Source: Amborella trichopoda
Lineage: Eukaryota; Streptophyta; Magnoliopsida; Amborellales; Amborellaceae
Assembly (NCBI RefSeq): GCF_000471905.2
Contig: NW_006498469.1
Span: 528,994 to 592,993 of the forward strand
Direction of reading: 5' to 3'
Length of the DNA stretch: 64,000 nucleotides
The notes beneath the pieces are model-generated. The model had not been told where the DNA came from and did no database searches. It saw nothing but the letters and a program-made list of their open reading frames with translations. Below, piece after piece: positions 11,201-23,200 of this stretch. Position 1 is the stretch's first letter. Each line of letters begins with the position of its first letter. The position numbers and the translations under genes were made by a program.

Positions 11201-14200
11201 TGGTGGAGGGGATGAACTTTGTGTCGAGGACCTCCAGGAGTAGGCAGATAGAGCTGAGCAACAGAACTTCGATGAATTTCTAGTGGATTTCTACCAGAGC
11301 ACTGCAGGCCTCCGCCACTCTCTTAAATGTGGTGGGAGACCACTCGTGTATAGGGATGTGGTCCACTGTGAGCCAAACTCTATGTTTTTGGAACGACCCG
11401 TCCTTCGGGGACCATTTGCGGAGCTTTAAGGCTGCCCCTTTGAATGAGTGGGAGGGGGGCTCCTATAGAGCTTGGTGGGCACTTTCGTGCGAAGGGAAGG
11501 TGAAAAGTATTTCGCCACTAGAGATGCGGCGGCAGCCGAGATTGGGCTCCAGCCAAAGCCGTTGAGCCCATTTCTCTACCTCCCTAACGTCGTCCCGTCT
11601 TGGTAGAAAGCTTCCCATCAGGGAAGAAAGAAGTTTGGATTTGAGAGGGGCCGACTCCTCTGCAGTGGTGGAGATGATGTAGAGGAGAAACGGAGAAGAG
11701 GTCCCAAGGGTTGGAGGTATAACACCAGAGAGGGGTGGTGGGGCGCAGGGAGCTGGGGGAGGATAGGTCGGGGCTGAGGCGACAACCTGTTTGAACGAAG
11801 CCTTCTGCACGAGCTGAGCCTTCTGGAGGGTCGGCTTGGGTCCCCGAGCAGGTGGAAGCAATGTTTGAGAAGGCAAGGGTTGGGGTAAAGGTTATAGATC
11901 TTGTTCCAATCAAGGGGCAGAGGGAGACGGAGATGCCTCCTCCTCTTCATGATGGCAACGCAAGTTCGTCATTCCACAATTGTGTTATGTTACTTGTAAT
12001 ATTCTTAAAAAAAAAAATTGTGTCATGTTACTTGTCTTAGGCTCAATTTTGATGTCCAATCATAAGATGATGCAAAGTTGCTCTTGATTTGACACTTCCT
12101 CTTTGATTTGATCTCAAAAGATAAAGACTAGATGGAAGAAGTCTAAGCCGCCATACAAGGTGATTAGGGATCACTAGAGAGACTAGATACCTAGCATACA
12201 ATCTGGAAATTTATGACCCTGTGAAAGACTAACAGGAGGAGCAGAATAAATCACCAAAGGGAGCCCCTTCTTTTTCTTTAATAATTGATGAGTTGGGGAG
12301 GTCTGATTTAGTATAAGTTGCTGTTATAGTGGGTTTGTGCTTGCTCTGTTTAAGTTCTACTAGTGAGTAGTCGAATTAAAATCTGATACCCACTGCCCAG
12401 ACCAAACAAGGGAACAATGGGCATTTGGGCAAAGATTCTCTGGGTGATGAGGAGTTCTACGATTTGTTTAGTCCAATAGGGTACAGGAGCCAGGGACAGT
12501 GAATTTGGGTGGAGGATGCATTTGAAGGAGGTGATACATTTGCTGCATCTGATGAAGGAGATGCAGTAGGGGAATGTGGCCTTATAGCAGGCATCCAAGG
12601 AATAGTGAGTTTCAGTTAGCATAGTGGAGAGAACGTCAGAGCGAGAGAGGTACTGAGATGTGAGTTGCAGCGTTGTTATGGGACCTGGTGTAGCAGCTCC
12701 AAATATTGGTAAAGCGTTCAGGACATTCCAAATGGTCCCTTTGTTCTGATTGCGAATTCGAACTTGGTTCGATCATTGCTTGAGTTGTTTGTAGCTTCTC
12801 TACTACCAAGTCATCTTATTTATTTTCAGCTTTTATCTGCTATCTACTGATTGGTTCCATTGAGGTAATCATTGCTTATGAAGAAATCTTGTCCAGGAAA
12901 TGGGTTGGTCTTCTTACTCTTCTGTTTCTCTTCTCAGTTAAGGTAAAAGAGTTCTCCAATCAAGATTTAGTAGTTGGTCCATTGTTATCGTAGGTGAAGT
13001 CCATCTTCTAGGGACAGGAACCAAATAAATCCCAAACAAAACTAACATCTAAAAGTTCCTATGTGTGGCTATTTATGCGTAATTGCAAATCAGACACCAT
13101 ATTTTGGCAAGAGATGATTGAGTCAATCTAAGTGGTAGTCAATTTTTTTTGAGAAATGTTTGACTTTATAAAAGTAGAAATACATTAAATTTAATTTGGA
13201 TAGAGGCAGCCCACAGACTGGGTGCTCAGAGTACAGAAAGGAGAAAATTGGGTTTATAACAGAGGCATTCCATGTTAGGTGAAGAAGATTTAAACAACCC
13301 GTAGCTATATTGCGTAAGAAAACAAAAGTGGTCTTCTTCCGGGGGCGGTGGGGGGGGTGGCAGCAGCTTCGGCAAGGCATGGACGTGTTGTGTGGAAAGG
13401 CAACAGCACCATCTAATTGGGGCTGCAGCTTTGACGAGGCAGGGTCTTCTTATGACAGGAAGCAGCAGGGTTGTCTTATGAGAGAAGGCAGCAGCACTGT
13501 CTGAATGGGGCAGCAGCACCATCTAGAAGGGGCAAGATCTTCATCCAGGCATACTCTATCTTGTGCATTGGAGGGTGCTGATCACACAGAAATAGCCATC
13601 AACCATCACAGAGCATAATAGGAGCAAATTATGTTTGTAACACTTGATTTCGCCCAGGTCCACAAAGCCTTTTAGCCACACTCACCTTGGCCTAAGAACC
13701 CTCACCATTTTTTTTTGTTCTATTCTCCTTTCCCACTCTTTTCCTTCTTGCTAAAGATGGTTCATTGGTCTTTATGTTAAAGGCCTTGAGCAAGGAATCT
13801 TTGTGAGTAGAAATCTTGCAATTCATCTAAGAGTGACATCTCAGCTTGAGAATGCAAAAATTCCGCAACAGGATACATATAGTCAACATTTCTAAAAAAG
13901 AAAGGAATAGGAAGTGGCGCAAGACGCGAAAGGATTTTACCAAAATAAATGCTAAGACTTAGACCTCAGACGCAATTTTTCTTCAAATGAACAACTGGTT
14001 GCTACACGCCTACTCACTAGCTCAAGTTACTGGGGAATACATCTTGTGGGCATTCAACTCCTCATCAGCTGAGCATCAATTGTATTATTCTGCCCGTCTC
14101 AGGGGTTCTTTCTTGAATTTCCTGCAAGGAAGGAAACTGCAATCATATATTTACCCAAACATAAGAAAATAAAAATAAAAATAAAACCTCCAATCATCTA

Positions 14201-17200
14201 GCACAAACTCATCTTGGGCTTGTCGTAGCTTATTGAGGTTTGCTTGTGCATCTGATCTCCTATTTATTAGGGAAATTGTGGCATTTAAGGCTAAAGAGGA
14301 AAATATTTATGGCTACTAGAGATCTAAGGCACTCCATTGACTAGTTATAGCCATAGTTCTTGGAAGCAGGAGCGGGAGTGGGAATAGGTGAGGGAGACTA
14401 GACTGTTACTTGCTAGGAGCTCCCCAAGTTGGGAGCGCATTCTATACAATTATTTAGTTAATAATAAAATTTTAAAAATGGAAGCTTTATTGAATTAAAA
14501 AGTAATCTTAAAAAACACAATAAAACAAGGGAAAATTACAAAATACACCCTAAAATGGACTATCTACGCAACTTACCCCCACCCCAATTGTTTCTCACAC
14601 TTTTTTTCCCCAAAGAACCTTTCCTCGCAAAAACCCCCCCAACCCAAAAGTAATATAAAATAAGACTAAAATACCCTCGCTTCTTTTCACACGGCCTTCT
14701 CTCTCCTGTTTCTTTTCACACGACCTTCGGCTCCGGCAATGGAGGATTGGACTCCTGCAGTCCTAATGCGCGCTCCGGCAGTCACAATGTGCGCTCCGGC
14801 AGTCACAATGTGTGCTCCGGCAGTGCTTTGCCTGACCCGCATTGCTCCGGCATACTAAGAACTGCGCTCCGGCAGTGATACTGCACGCTTCGGCAGTCCG
14901 CTCTGGCAATCTGAGAATGCGCTCCGGCACTGAAAATATGCACTCCGACAGTTCGCTCCTGCAATGTAGCACCGTGCTTCGGCAGTGCTTCTTGACATTC
15001 CACTCCGACAGTAGTATACTGCGCTCCGGCACTACTCTATTTGCGATCATGAATTGATTTGGTTTGTATGGGAAGGGCATTTCTGTCCAAAAATTAAGAA
15101 CTTTTTACCTTGGGGGGTTTTTGCGAGGAAAGGTTGTTTGGGGAAAAAAGTGTGAGAAAAAAATGGGGTGGGGGTAAGTTGCATAGATAGTTCATTTTAG
15201 GGTGTATTTTCTAATTTTCCCATAAACAATATGATGATGAGGCACATTGGGATAATTGTTAGCAATACAAGCAGTTTTATTGATGAAAGCTGCTTTAGTT
15301 ACAAATTACAATGTCATAGTTACAAGCTCCAAAAGCTTATCAAGCTTCTTTATTTACTTTTAGACTTTACAATCTCCAAGAGCATTAGTGAAAGAAATGG
15401 AGAGTATGTGATCTCAATTAAGATCCAATCGAATCATCTTCTTGGCCTGTTGTTACCCTTTTGACCAACTAGGAGCGATCCCTGAAAAGTTGAGATCGAG
15501 ATGCCCAAATTTAACAATATCTTTTGGAGATCCTTATCCTGGAGTGAGATCCTGGAGCAGGCTCAACTCCTAAGTTGGGAGATCCCGGTAACTATGGACC
15601 ACTGTTGGAAAAACCAGGCGATTTAACTGCCTGGTTAGATTGGAACAGGCCACTGGCTGGTTCCCTTTTTGGGTGGTTTGGTGATCGACCGGTATTTTAA
15701 AAAAAAAATAAAAAACTGTATATAAATTCCCAAAAATAAGGAATTTGGTTTGTAATGCATTTTTTAATATTCTTTGCATTATGGTAAAGATTAAAAAATG
15801 TTTTGGTCATTAATTCTCACTTTTATATTTTCCCATCTTTCTCATAAAATTTTAAAAATACCCCTAGGCACAAATCGATTTGTTAAAATCCCTTTTTTTC
15901 ATTAATTTTCAACTTCATTTGAATGTGTTTTGTTTTAATCCTTCTTTATATGCTTTTCATATTTTAGTATATTTTTTTTGTATCTTTTTTATTTTTTTCA
16001 ACACTTTTTTGACCGCCTGGGACTTGCCTGGTTAGAATGGTTGAATTGGTCGGTTTCCCGGTTTGGCCAGTTAAACCACTTCCGGGCCCATGTCCGGTTA
16101 ACCGTTCCGGTTCGATTTTGCCAACACTGCTATGGACATACCTGGATGTGTGAGTAGCCTCCATTTATCACAGTAAAATGGATCAGGGGAGGCCTGAGCA
16201 GATCTTGACAGCTTATGTCGATGAGTTTGTACACTGGGAGTTGTGTGGTTTCAGCCACTTTGGAGCAAGGTAAGAGATGGGATGTTTTTTATTTCCATAT
16301 GTCCTTACAGATTTGCAATGGAAGAATCGGACACTGACTTTGGCGGTGATCTAGTTGGTTACCTGGTATAAGGGAGAGGTTCATCTCTAGCTTACCTGCC
16401 TTATTGTACAGATTACTTGTTTGTGCCCTGCCTTCTCTGAGGTTTCTAAGATAGGACGCATTCTTGAAAATGTGGATCGTTGGCTTGAATCCAAAAGCAT
16501 AGGACAAGGTGATTGCCTTGTTGACTGAGATTGTACTAAAATTTTGACTGGCATACTGGAAAAGGCTCATTGCATAGGTTTTCGGTTGCAGTCCTTTTAC
16601 AGTATTCTTCAGGATCATATCAGTTTAAATGAGTGCAAAAATAGCTGATCTAAACGCAGGAATCTAGGCTTTAGCAATCAGGTTACAAGGAGTGGCTTCA
16701 AGGGCTCTGTTGCAAGAGTGATGAAATATTTGAAAAGCTGTGAAGTCTTGAAGTTGAGAGGAGGGAGGATGGTGTACTTTGTTAAGTTGAGAGGAGGGAG
16801 GATGGTGTACTTTGTTAAGTTGAGAGGAGGGAGGATGGTGTACTTTGTTAAGTTGAGAGGAAGGAGGTGTGTGTATGTGTAGATTGATGGAAGAGACTTC
16901 TGGGCATTCCAGTGTGGAAGATCTAGTGTTATTCATTATGATCAGCATAATGGACCTTAAGGTTCCTTGTGCCATTGATGATGTAGTCTTGGGAGAATCT
17001 TATTCTCATAATGTCTTGCAAAATTCAATTTGGAAGTAGTTTCATTTCTTCATCCTGATGTGAATGTGTTCCTTCGATGCATCTTATTACGTGGTTGCGA
17101 TGTGGAACCATATACTTAAAAGTATAAAAATCATTTTTCATATTAGAAAACAATGTACTAGAATTTCTTTAATACCTTATGCATTACATACCAAATGAAC

Positions 17201-20200
17201 AAGTTGTCCCATAAGGGGAAAGGTGGAGAATACAAGTGCAAGAAGCAACAAGAAAACTTTAATAGCCCACTAAATTATGCACATATTGTGAGACATTAGC
17301 ATGGAAAGAGTAAAGCTAATTTGTTAATTCAACCCTTGCTTTTCCATTAGAGACTGTCGAGATGAACCATTCTTCCACCAAAGTGCATGTTGCAGGACTC
17401 AAGTAGAAGAATGTTTCATCTCAACCGCCACTTTTTGTTGAGAAGGGATGGTTGGGGTGAATGTAGCTTGCTTTTGTGTTGCATGTAATTTTTGTTATGC
17501 TTTTTTCCCATACACGCACATGCACACTCAAGGACTCATGCCCACACACACTCTCCGATCATGGAAAGTCATATTAAAGGATAATTGCAGTTGGTTCATA
17601 GAAACAATCATCTTGTGGATTGAAGGCTTGGAAGGCTGTATATCTTTCTTTGTTAAGTAAACGGCAAACTTATTAACCTGTTATATTAGGAAAACAAATT
17701 AATGGTTCTGCCTTACTGCTTTGATGTAGCTACTAGTAGAGGCTTAAACAGGAGAAGAAAGAATACGGGATTGATTCACACCTGATTGTTTAGTACAATT
17801 TTTCATTTATTCCAATTGATGTAATCATGACATGACATATACGTGGTGCATGTCCTTCTCTTGCCAAAACTCTTGAGTGCATCACTGTCAAAGCCCAGTT
17901 TTCTAGTGACTATCTTCAAAGTCGCTAGGAAGATGAATGTTGTAAACAATTGAGCTTGGTCAGTGATCGTGGTTTCAAATTTCAATGATCCCTCAAAGTA
18001 TAGAAGAAATGTTGAAACAATAGTACAATATTTGCCAAAGTACTCAAAAAAGAAAACCCAAGTTGGTTGAATAAATGAAAATTTTAGGACGTGTTCCATT
18101 ATTACTGGTTTGAATATATCTCCATTTGCATATTGTGTGCATAAAATTGTTCATTGCTTGGAGCTTACTTTTTTGTTTGAGAACTGTTAAGATTGTATTT
18201 CTATAGAGGTTTACAAAAGGTATGACTGAAAGCACACCCTCCCTGGGTGGCTAGCAGTAAAAATACATTACTCTTCCATTATCAGTATAGGCTTATAAGA
18301 AGCGCCCATGTTACAAGATTTACAATGAGATTTACAAAAAATCTGAGCCGTGGCTTGCTCGATGAGAGAGGTGCTATTTTGTACGGCTGAGGTCCTGAAC
18401 AAAAAGGGAGTTGGGCCTAGTCTCGGAGTCAGTACGGCTGAGGTCCTGAACAAAAAAGGAGTTGGACTTAGCCTGGGACTTCGAATGCAAACTAGCTCCC
18501 TCCTTCGCCAGTAGATCTGCTAGATTGTTGGACAACCTCTAGGTATGCTGCCTTAAGATGTTGGTAACCCTGCATAAATGGGAAATTTCATCAAAGATTG
18601 AGGACAATTGTCAAGGAGGGGGGGGACAAGCCTCTTGCCCAGGATATGGTGTTAGAAGAGTGTCCTTCCACTATTAGTGTAGAACCCTAAGAGGAATTAA
18701 AGTTTCTCAATCCCAATAAGAAAGCCATAGCTTCTGCATATTGGGAGTCGAAAGTCCCTAGATGCGCCGAAAGAGTAAAGAGGACATTGCCTTGACAGTC
18801 TTTGAAAACACCCCTTGTGCCTAAGGGATAAGGGTTGCCTAAGGAGCAGCCATCAAAGTTCAGCTTCATGCTGCCCTCTAGTGGGAGTTGCTAACTGCTA
18901 ATTCTTGGGGGTTTGGGAGGTCTATGCTTAAGTATGTTTTGCCATTGAGGGAAGAAAGTGTTCTTAGGGATGCCTAAAAAGGATTTGTGTTAGAGAAGCC
19001 CAGAAGGTGGTTAATGAGACTATATTGTGGAAGAGGGCTGGTTGTTGTAGCTGAGCACCGTTGAAAATCCTATTGTTCCTTTCCAGCCAGAGAGACCATA
19101 TTGTAGCAGCCACCGTGGCCTTCCATAATATTTTCCCAGCCAAGGGCTACTGAGAAGCGAAGTTGTGGGTGCTTAGTGCTCTGACCGTGGGTGGGGTAAC
19201 CCATTGGATGCCGAAGAGCTGGAGTACAAGTGACCAGAGTTTACTGGAAAAGTCGCAAAGAATGAACATATGGGGGTTAGATTCCTCCTCACAGAGACAT
19301 AGGGCACATCTGTTTGGTACGGAGAGACCTCTTCTTTGTATTTGGCCGACTGTGAGGGCTCTTTGAGAGCAAGCAATCCAACTAAAGAACTGGATCTTTG
19401 GTGGGGCCATGGTGGACCACACTTTTGACAGGATAGAAGTGGGGTTGAGGGAGAAGGTTGGGGGTTGAATGAGGGCTTTGTAGAAAGAGGCTACTGAAAA
19501 TAGGCCAGAAGGGATAGGCTCCATACTAAAGAATCACTGCCGAAGGAGGGGAGGAAGTGGGAGGATAGGGTACCCAGTAGATGTAGGAACTGAGTGCACT
19601 CGTCCTCTGAGAGGTGTCTGCGAAATGAAGGACTCCAGGTTCTTCTGCCACCCACAAGAGGCAATTCCTTAGCGATAGAGGAGTTACAGTCAGTGGAGAG
19701 CGAGAAGAGGGTAGGGAAGGCCTTGCACAACGGTGAAGTACCAAGCTAGAGGTCCGTCCAGAACTTAACTCTGATGCCAACTCTAGCGTGGAATCTAATG
19801 TGCCTTCTGAACAGTGGTAGGGAAGAAGCTAAAGACAACCACACTCCAGACGCCCTCTGTTTTTTAATGCTCTTTGGTACCCAAATATCATCTTGGATCT
19901 TGTATTTTTTGTGCAATATTTGAGCCCAGAGAGCATTCGGTTGGGTGGCCAGGTGCCACCACCATTTTCCTAAAAGAGTTGTGTTATGCTTTCTGAGGAT
20001 TCGAATCCCTAAGCCCCCTTGTTTTCTTGGTAGGCAGGTGTTATCCCAAGCTACTAGGTGAAATTTTTTCTTCTCTGCCTGGCCTGACCAAAGAAATTTC
20101 GCATGAGTTGTTCTATGCGGTTGGCCACCTGTGTCGGCATTTGGAATAGGGACATGAAATATACTGGAATGTTTGCTAGGGAAGCCTTGATCAAGGTTAC

Positions 20201-23200
20201 TTTGCCTGCAGGTGAGAGATATCTACCTTTCCAGGTGGCTAGGCGTCTTTCAACTTTGTCAAGCACCTGGGACCAAAGTCTTTTTTTGGGTTTCCCTAGC
20301 TCCAGAGGAGGACCAAGGAAGTGGAGGGGAGATCTTTCACTTTGCAGTTCCAGTCTGGAATAAGGGCAACGCCCGTCATTTTGGATTTTCTCATGTTGAC
20401 TTTGAACCCTGTAGCTATCTGGAAGCACTGGAGAAAGAGTTTGAGGGTGTCGATCTCCTCTCGGGTGGCGTCTAGGAAAACTAGGGTGTCATCTGCGTAT
20501 TGCAGGTGTGACACTAAGGGACCTTGGTTGCTAGTGGTGAAGCCAGAGGAGACCAGACTGGTAGAGGTGGGAGAGGGATCTTGAGAAGACTTTAGCGGCT
20601 ATGGCAAAGAGGAATGGGGAGAGGGGGTCCCCTTGGCGGAGCCCCCTATGAGTCGGGAAGAAACCTTTCGGAGATCCATTAATGAGGATGGATAGATGGG
20701 GGTTGGAGTAACATCCCCTCATCCACCTTCTCCAACGATCTCTGAAGCCCATCCTCGACATGGTTTCATCCAAGATAGACCAGTCTATGTGATTGTAGGC
20801 TTTCTCCCAGTCTATTTTGAAAATTAAATCTGGTTTCTTAGCTAGGTGTCTAGAGTAAAGACACTCATTAGCTACCAGGACCCCATCAAAGATCTGCCTA
20901 TCTTGGATAAAAGCAGATTGGGAAGGAGAGATGATTGTTGGGAGGACTTTTTGGAGTCTTGAGGCTAGGACTTTAGCCAGAATTTTGTAGGGGGAATTCA
21001 GGAGGCTAATAGGTCGAAAGTCCTTGATTTCCTCAGCCCCTTCGATTTTAGGCACCAGGGATATGAAGGTGGCATTTATGGCTTTGTGAATGATTCCCCT
21101 ATGAAAGAATTCCTGGAAGAAATTGAGGAAGTCGAGACGGAAGGTGCTTCAAAAAATTTTGAAAGGGGCGATTGGGAATCCATCAGAGCCTGGGGCTTTG
21201 TCAACAACGAGGGCTTTAAGAGCTTGAAGGATCTCCTCCTCAAAGAAAGGTTGTTCCAATGAAGCTGCTAAGTCCTCACTCAAAGTCAGGAAGGTAAGAT
21301 CATCCATTCTAGGCCTCTGGCCAGTGGGTTGAGACTAAAGAGATTGGAAAAATTCTGTGATGGCCTGCTCGATTTGTAGTGGTTGTGTCAAAAAGCTATT
21401 GTTGACTTTGAGCACCGAGATGGTGTTGTCCCTTCGGCGACATTTTGCTAATTGGTGAAAAAAAGCTGTGTTTTGATCGCCTGTTTTTAACCACTTTACC
21501 CAGGATCTTTGGAACCAATAGATCTCTTCCTTTTTGAGGGTGGATAGGTAATCGAGTTTGGATTGGGTCCTGAGGTTTAGGTCCGAGTCATCAAGGGCTC
21601 TGGATTCTTGCAGATGGTCGAGGCGTTGGATAATATCCAAGAGAAGTGATTTGGTTTGAGAGAAGTTGCCAGGTAAGATTTTGCTCCAGGTTTTGTGGGA
21701 GGCTTTAAGGAGCTGGATTTTAGTTTGAAGTTTGTGTCCAGCTCTACCCCTGACCTAAAGCGAGAAAGAGTCCCACCAGATGGGTATCTGAGAATGGAGA
21801 GAGGCTTCTTCCAGCCAAAGAAGTTCAAATCTAAAAGGTTTTGGGCCTCTTAGTATGGCATTGGTATCCAAGAGAATGGGACAATGGTCCGTAGTAGGTT
21901 TGGGTAGCATTAAGGCTTGGGACCTTGGGAAGTGTTGATCCCATTCGGTAGAGAAGAGGAAACGGTCAAGTTTGGAGAGGGAAGGGCTAGAAGAGTGGTT
22001 AGACCACGTGAATAGGCTGCCTTGGAGAGGAATGTCCATGAGTGCATTCCTGTTGATGAAATCCGCGAAGTCCCTCATGTCTTGGGAAATGGAAGAGGTA
22101 TTTCGCTCATGGGACCATCTAGTGACGTTGAAGTCTCCTCCCAAACATCAGGAAGGATTAGGAAGAGCTGCAACGTGGTCCAATTCAGCCCAAAAACTGT
22201 GGCTGACGGAAGATGAATTTGGGTCATAAACGGCCGTGAATTTCCAAGGGGAACCATCGGTCAAGGTGGAAAGGAGGATTGTGACCGAGAAGTCTCCTAC
22301 ATATGAGGAGATGAGGTTGTGTTCTAGCGGGTTCTAGATAACCCAAATGCCTCCTGACGCGCCCACAGCCGGCAGAGCCATCCACTGGGAAGGTTATTTT
22401 CCCCAGATTTGACGGATGAGCTGCAAATTGGGCTCTGGTCGTTTAGTTTCAATGAGGGCCAGAACTGAGGGGGAGTACTTGAGAGAAATATCTCTGACAA
22501 CATTCTTCTTAGACTGGTGACCCAGTCCCCTAATGTTCCATGTTACAATCTTCATGGGAGAGAAGAGGGGGGTGGGGATGAGGCCAGTTTGGAGGACCTC
22601 CTAGGGAAGGAGATAGGGAGGAAGGCAGGGGAGACTCAGGATGGCTTGTCCTGGAAAGAGGGGGAGGGAAAAAGGCTGAGCAGTTCTCTATGTCCCTTGG
22701 GTCTTACCTTGAGCCTGTTGTGCGCGTCTGTGGTAATGAACTTGTGGCTTGGACCTTCTAGGCCGTCATGGTGAAATCCCATGATTCTGTACATTTCTTT
22801 CATCTTGTCTTCGATGTTAGAGTTCTTGCCATCAACTGCCTCATCCTCCCTTTGGCTGGGACCTTCTGCTAGGGATGGGGGATTGGGATTAGGCTGACTT
22901 GGGTCACAAGGGAAGTCCCCGAATTGGTGTGGCTGCGACTCAGGGCTAAAGGGAGGATAGAGGTCGGGGGGTAAAGGAGGGAGTGGTTCATGAGGTGACC
23001 CAGGTGCTGAAATGGGCTGAGTCTCCTGAGTGTAGTGGACGCAGGGGGACCCCTCGAGTGGGGATGGGGGAGAGTCTGGTCTACTGGGGATAGGTCCAAG
23101 AGAGGAAAATGCTCCTGGTAGGGGTAGGGCAGGTGGACAGGCGAGCTGAAAGCCTGTTAGGTGTCAGGGTTGAGAGGCCAAGGGATGAGCGAAAGGGGAG

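Larger units (their letters stand above)
4672..11995 (-). mobile_element. LINE A: L1-type retrotransposon with RNase H, about 7.3 kb plus target-site duplication
   Basis: A matching direct repeat, CACAATTGTGTTATGT plus ACTT, lies at 4672-4690 and 11975-11995 (one base differs in length). It brackets a minus-strand element with ORF1 (DUF4283-like), apurinic-type endonuclease, reverse transcriptase, zinc-binding region and RNase H in the order usual for plant L1-clade LINEs that carry RNase H. The 3' end points to low coordinates, with only a short T-run on the plus strand after the left repeat. The repeat at both ends suggests a near full-length insertion. All frames are broken, so it is dead. 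It lies antisense inside nitroreductase intron 2. Confidence 0.85.
14352..15596. mobile_element. putative outer hAT-like element split by a MULE insertion
   Basis: The left end CATAGTTCTTGG (14352) and the right end, reading CATAGTTACCGG on the other strand (ends 15596), form short terminal inverted repeats. Both arms carry GGGAGCG/GGAGTGAGATCC-type motifs. The flanking 8-mers GTTATAGC and GACATACC (the second read past the inserted element at 15600-16137) match at 5 of 8 positions. A MULE-type element (14529-15221) sits inside. This is a weak call. Confidence 0.35.

Noticed and set aside
12350-12622. 90-codon minus frame in intron 2
   Set aside because: I recognise no domain or family, and nothing nearby supports a gene. 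A decayed transposon or chance is more likely.
14730-15045. Regularly repeated words as a CRISPR array
   Set aside because: The repeats are 11 bp, irregularly spaced and degenerate, with no unique spacers of constant length, and the host is a plant.
14763-15080. 105-codon minus-strand frame rich in CRS/ER words
   Set aside because: It is the translation of the GCTCCGGCAGT array inside a MULE-type element. No domain, and its periodicity comes from the repeat.
16289-16618. 109-codon minus frame in intron 2
   Set aside because: No recognisable motif, no flanking splice context, and it is antisense to the host gene. Left as unassigned.
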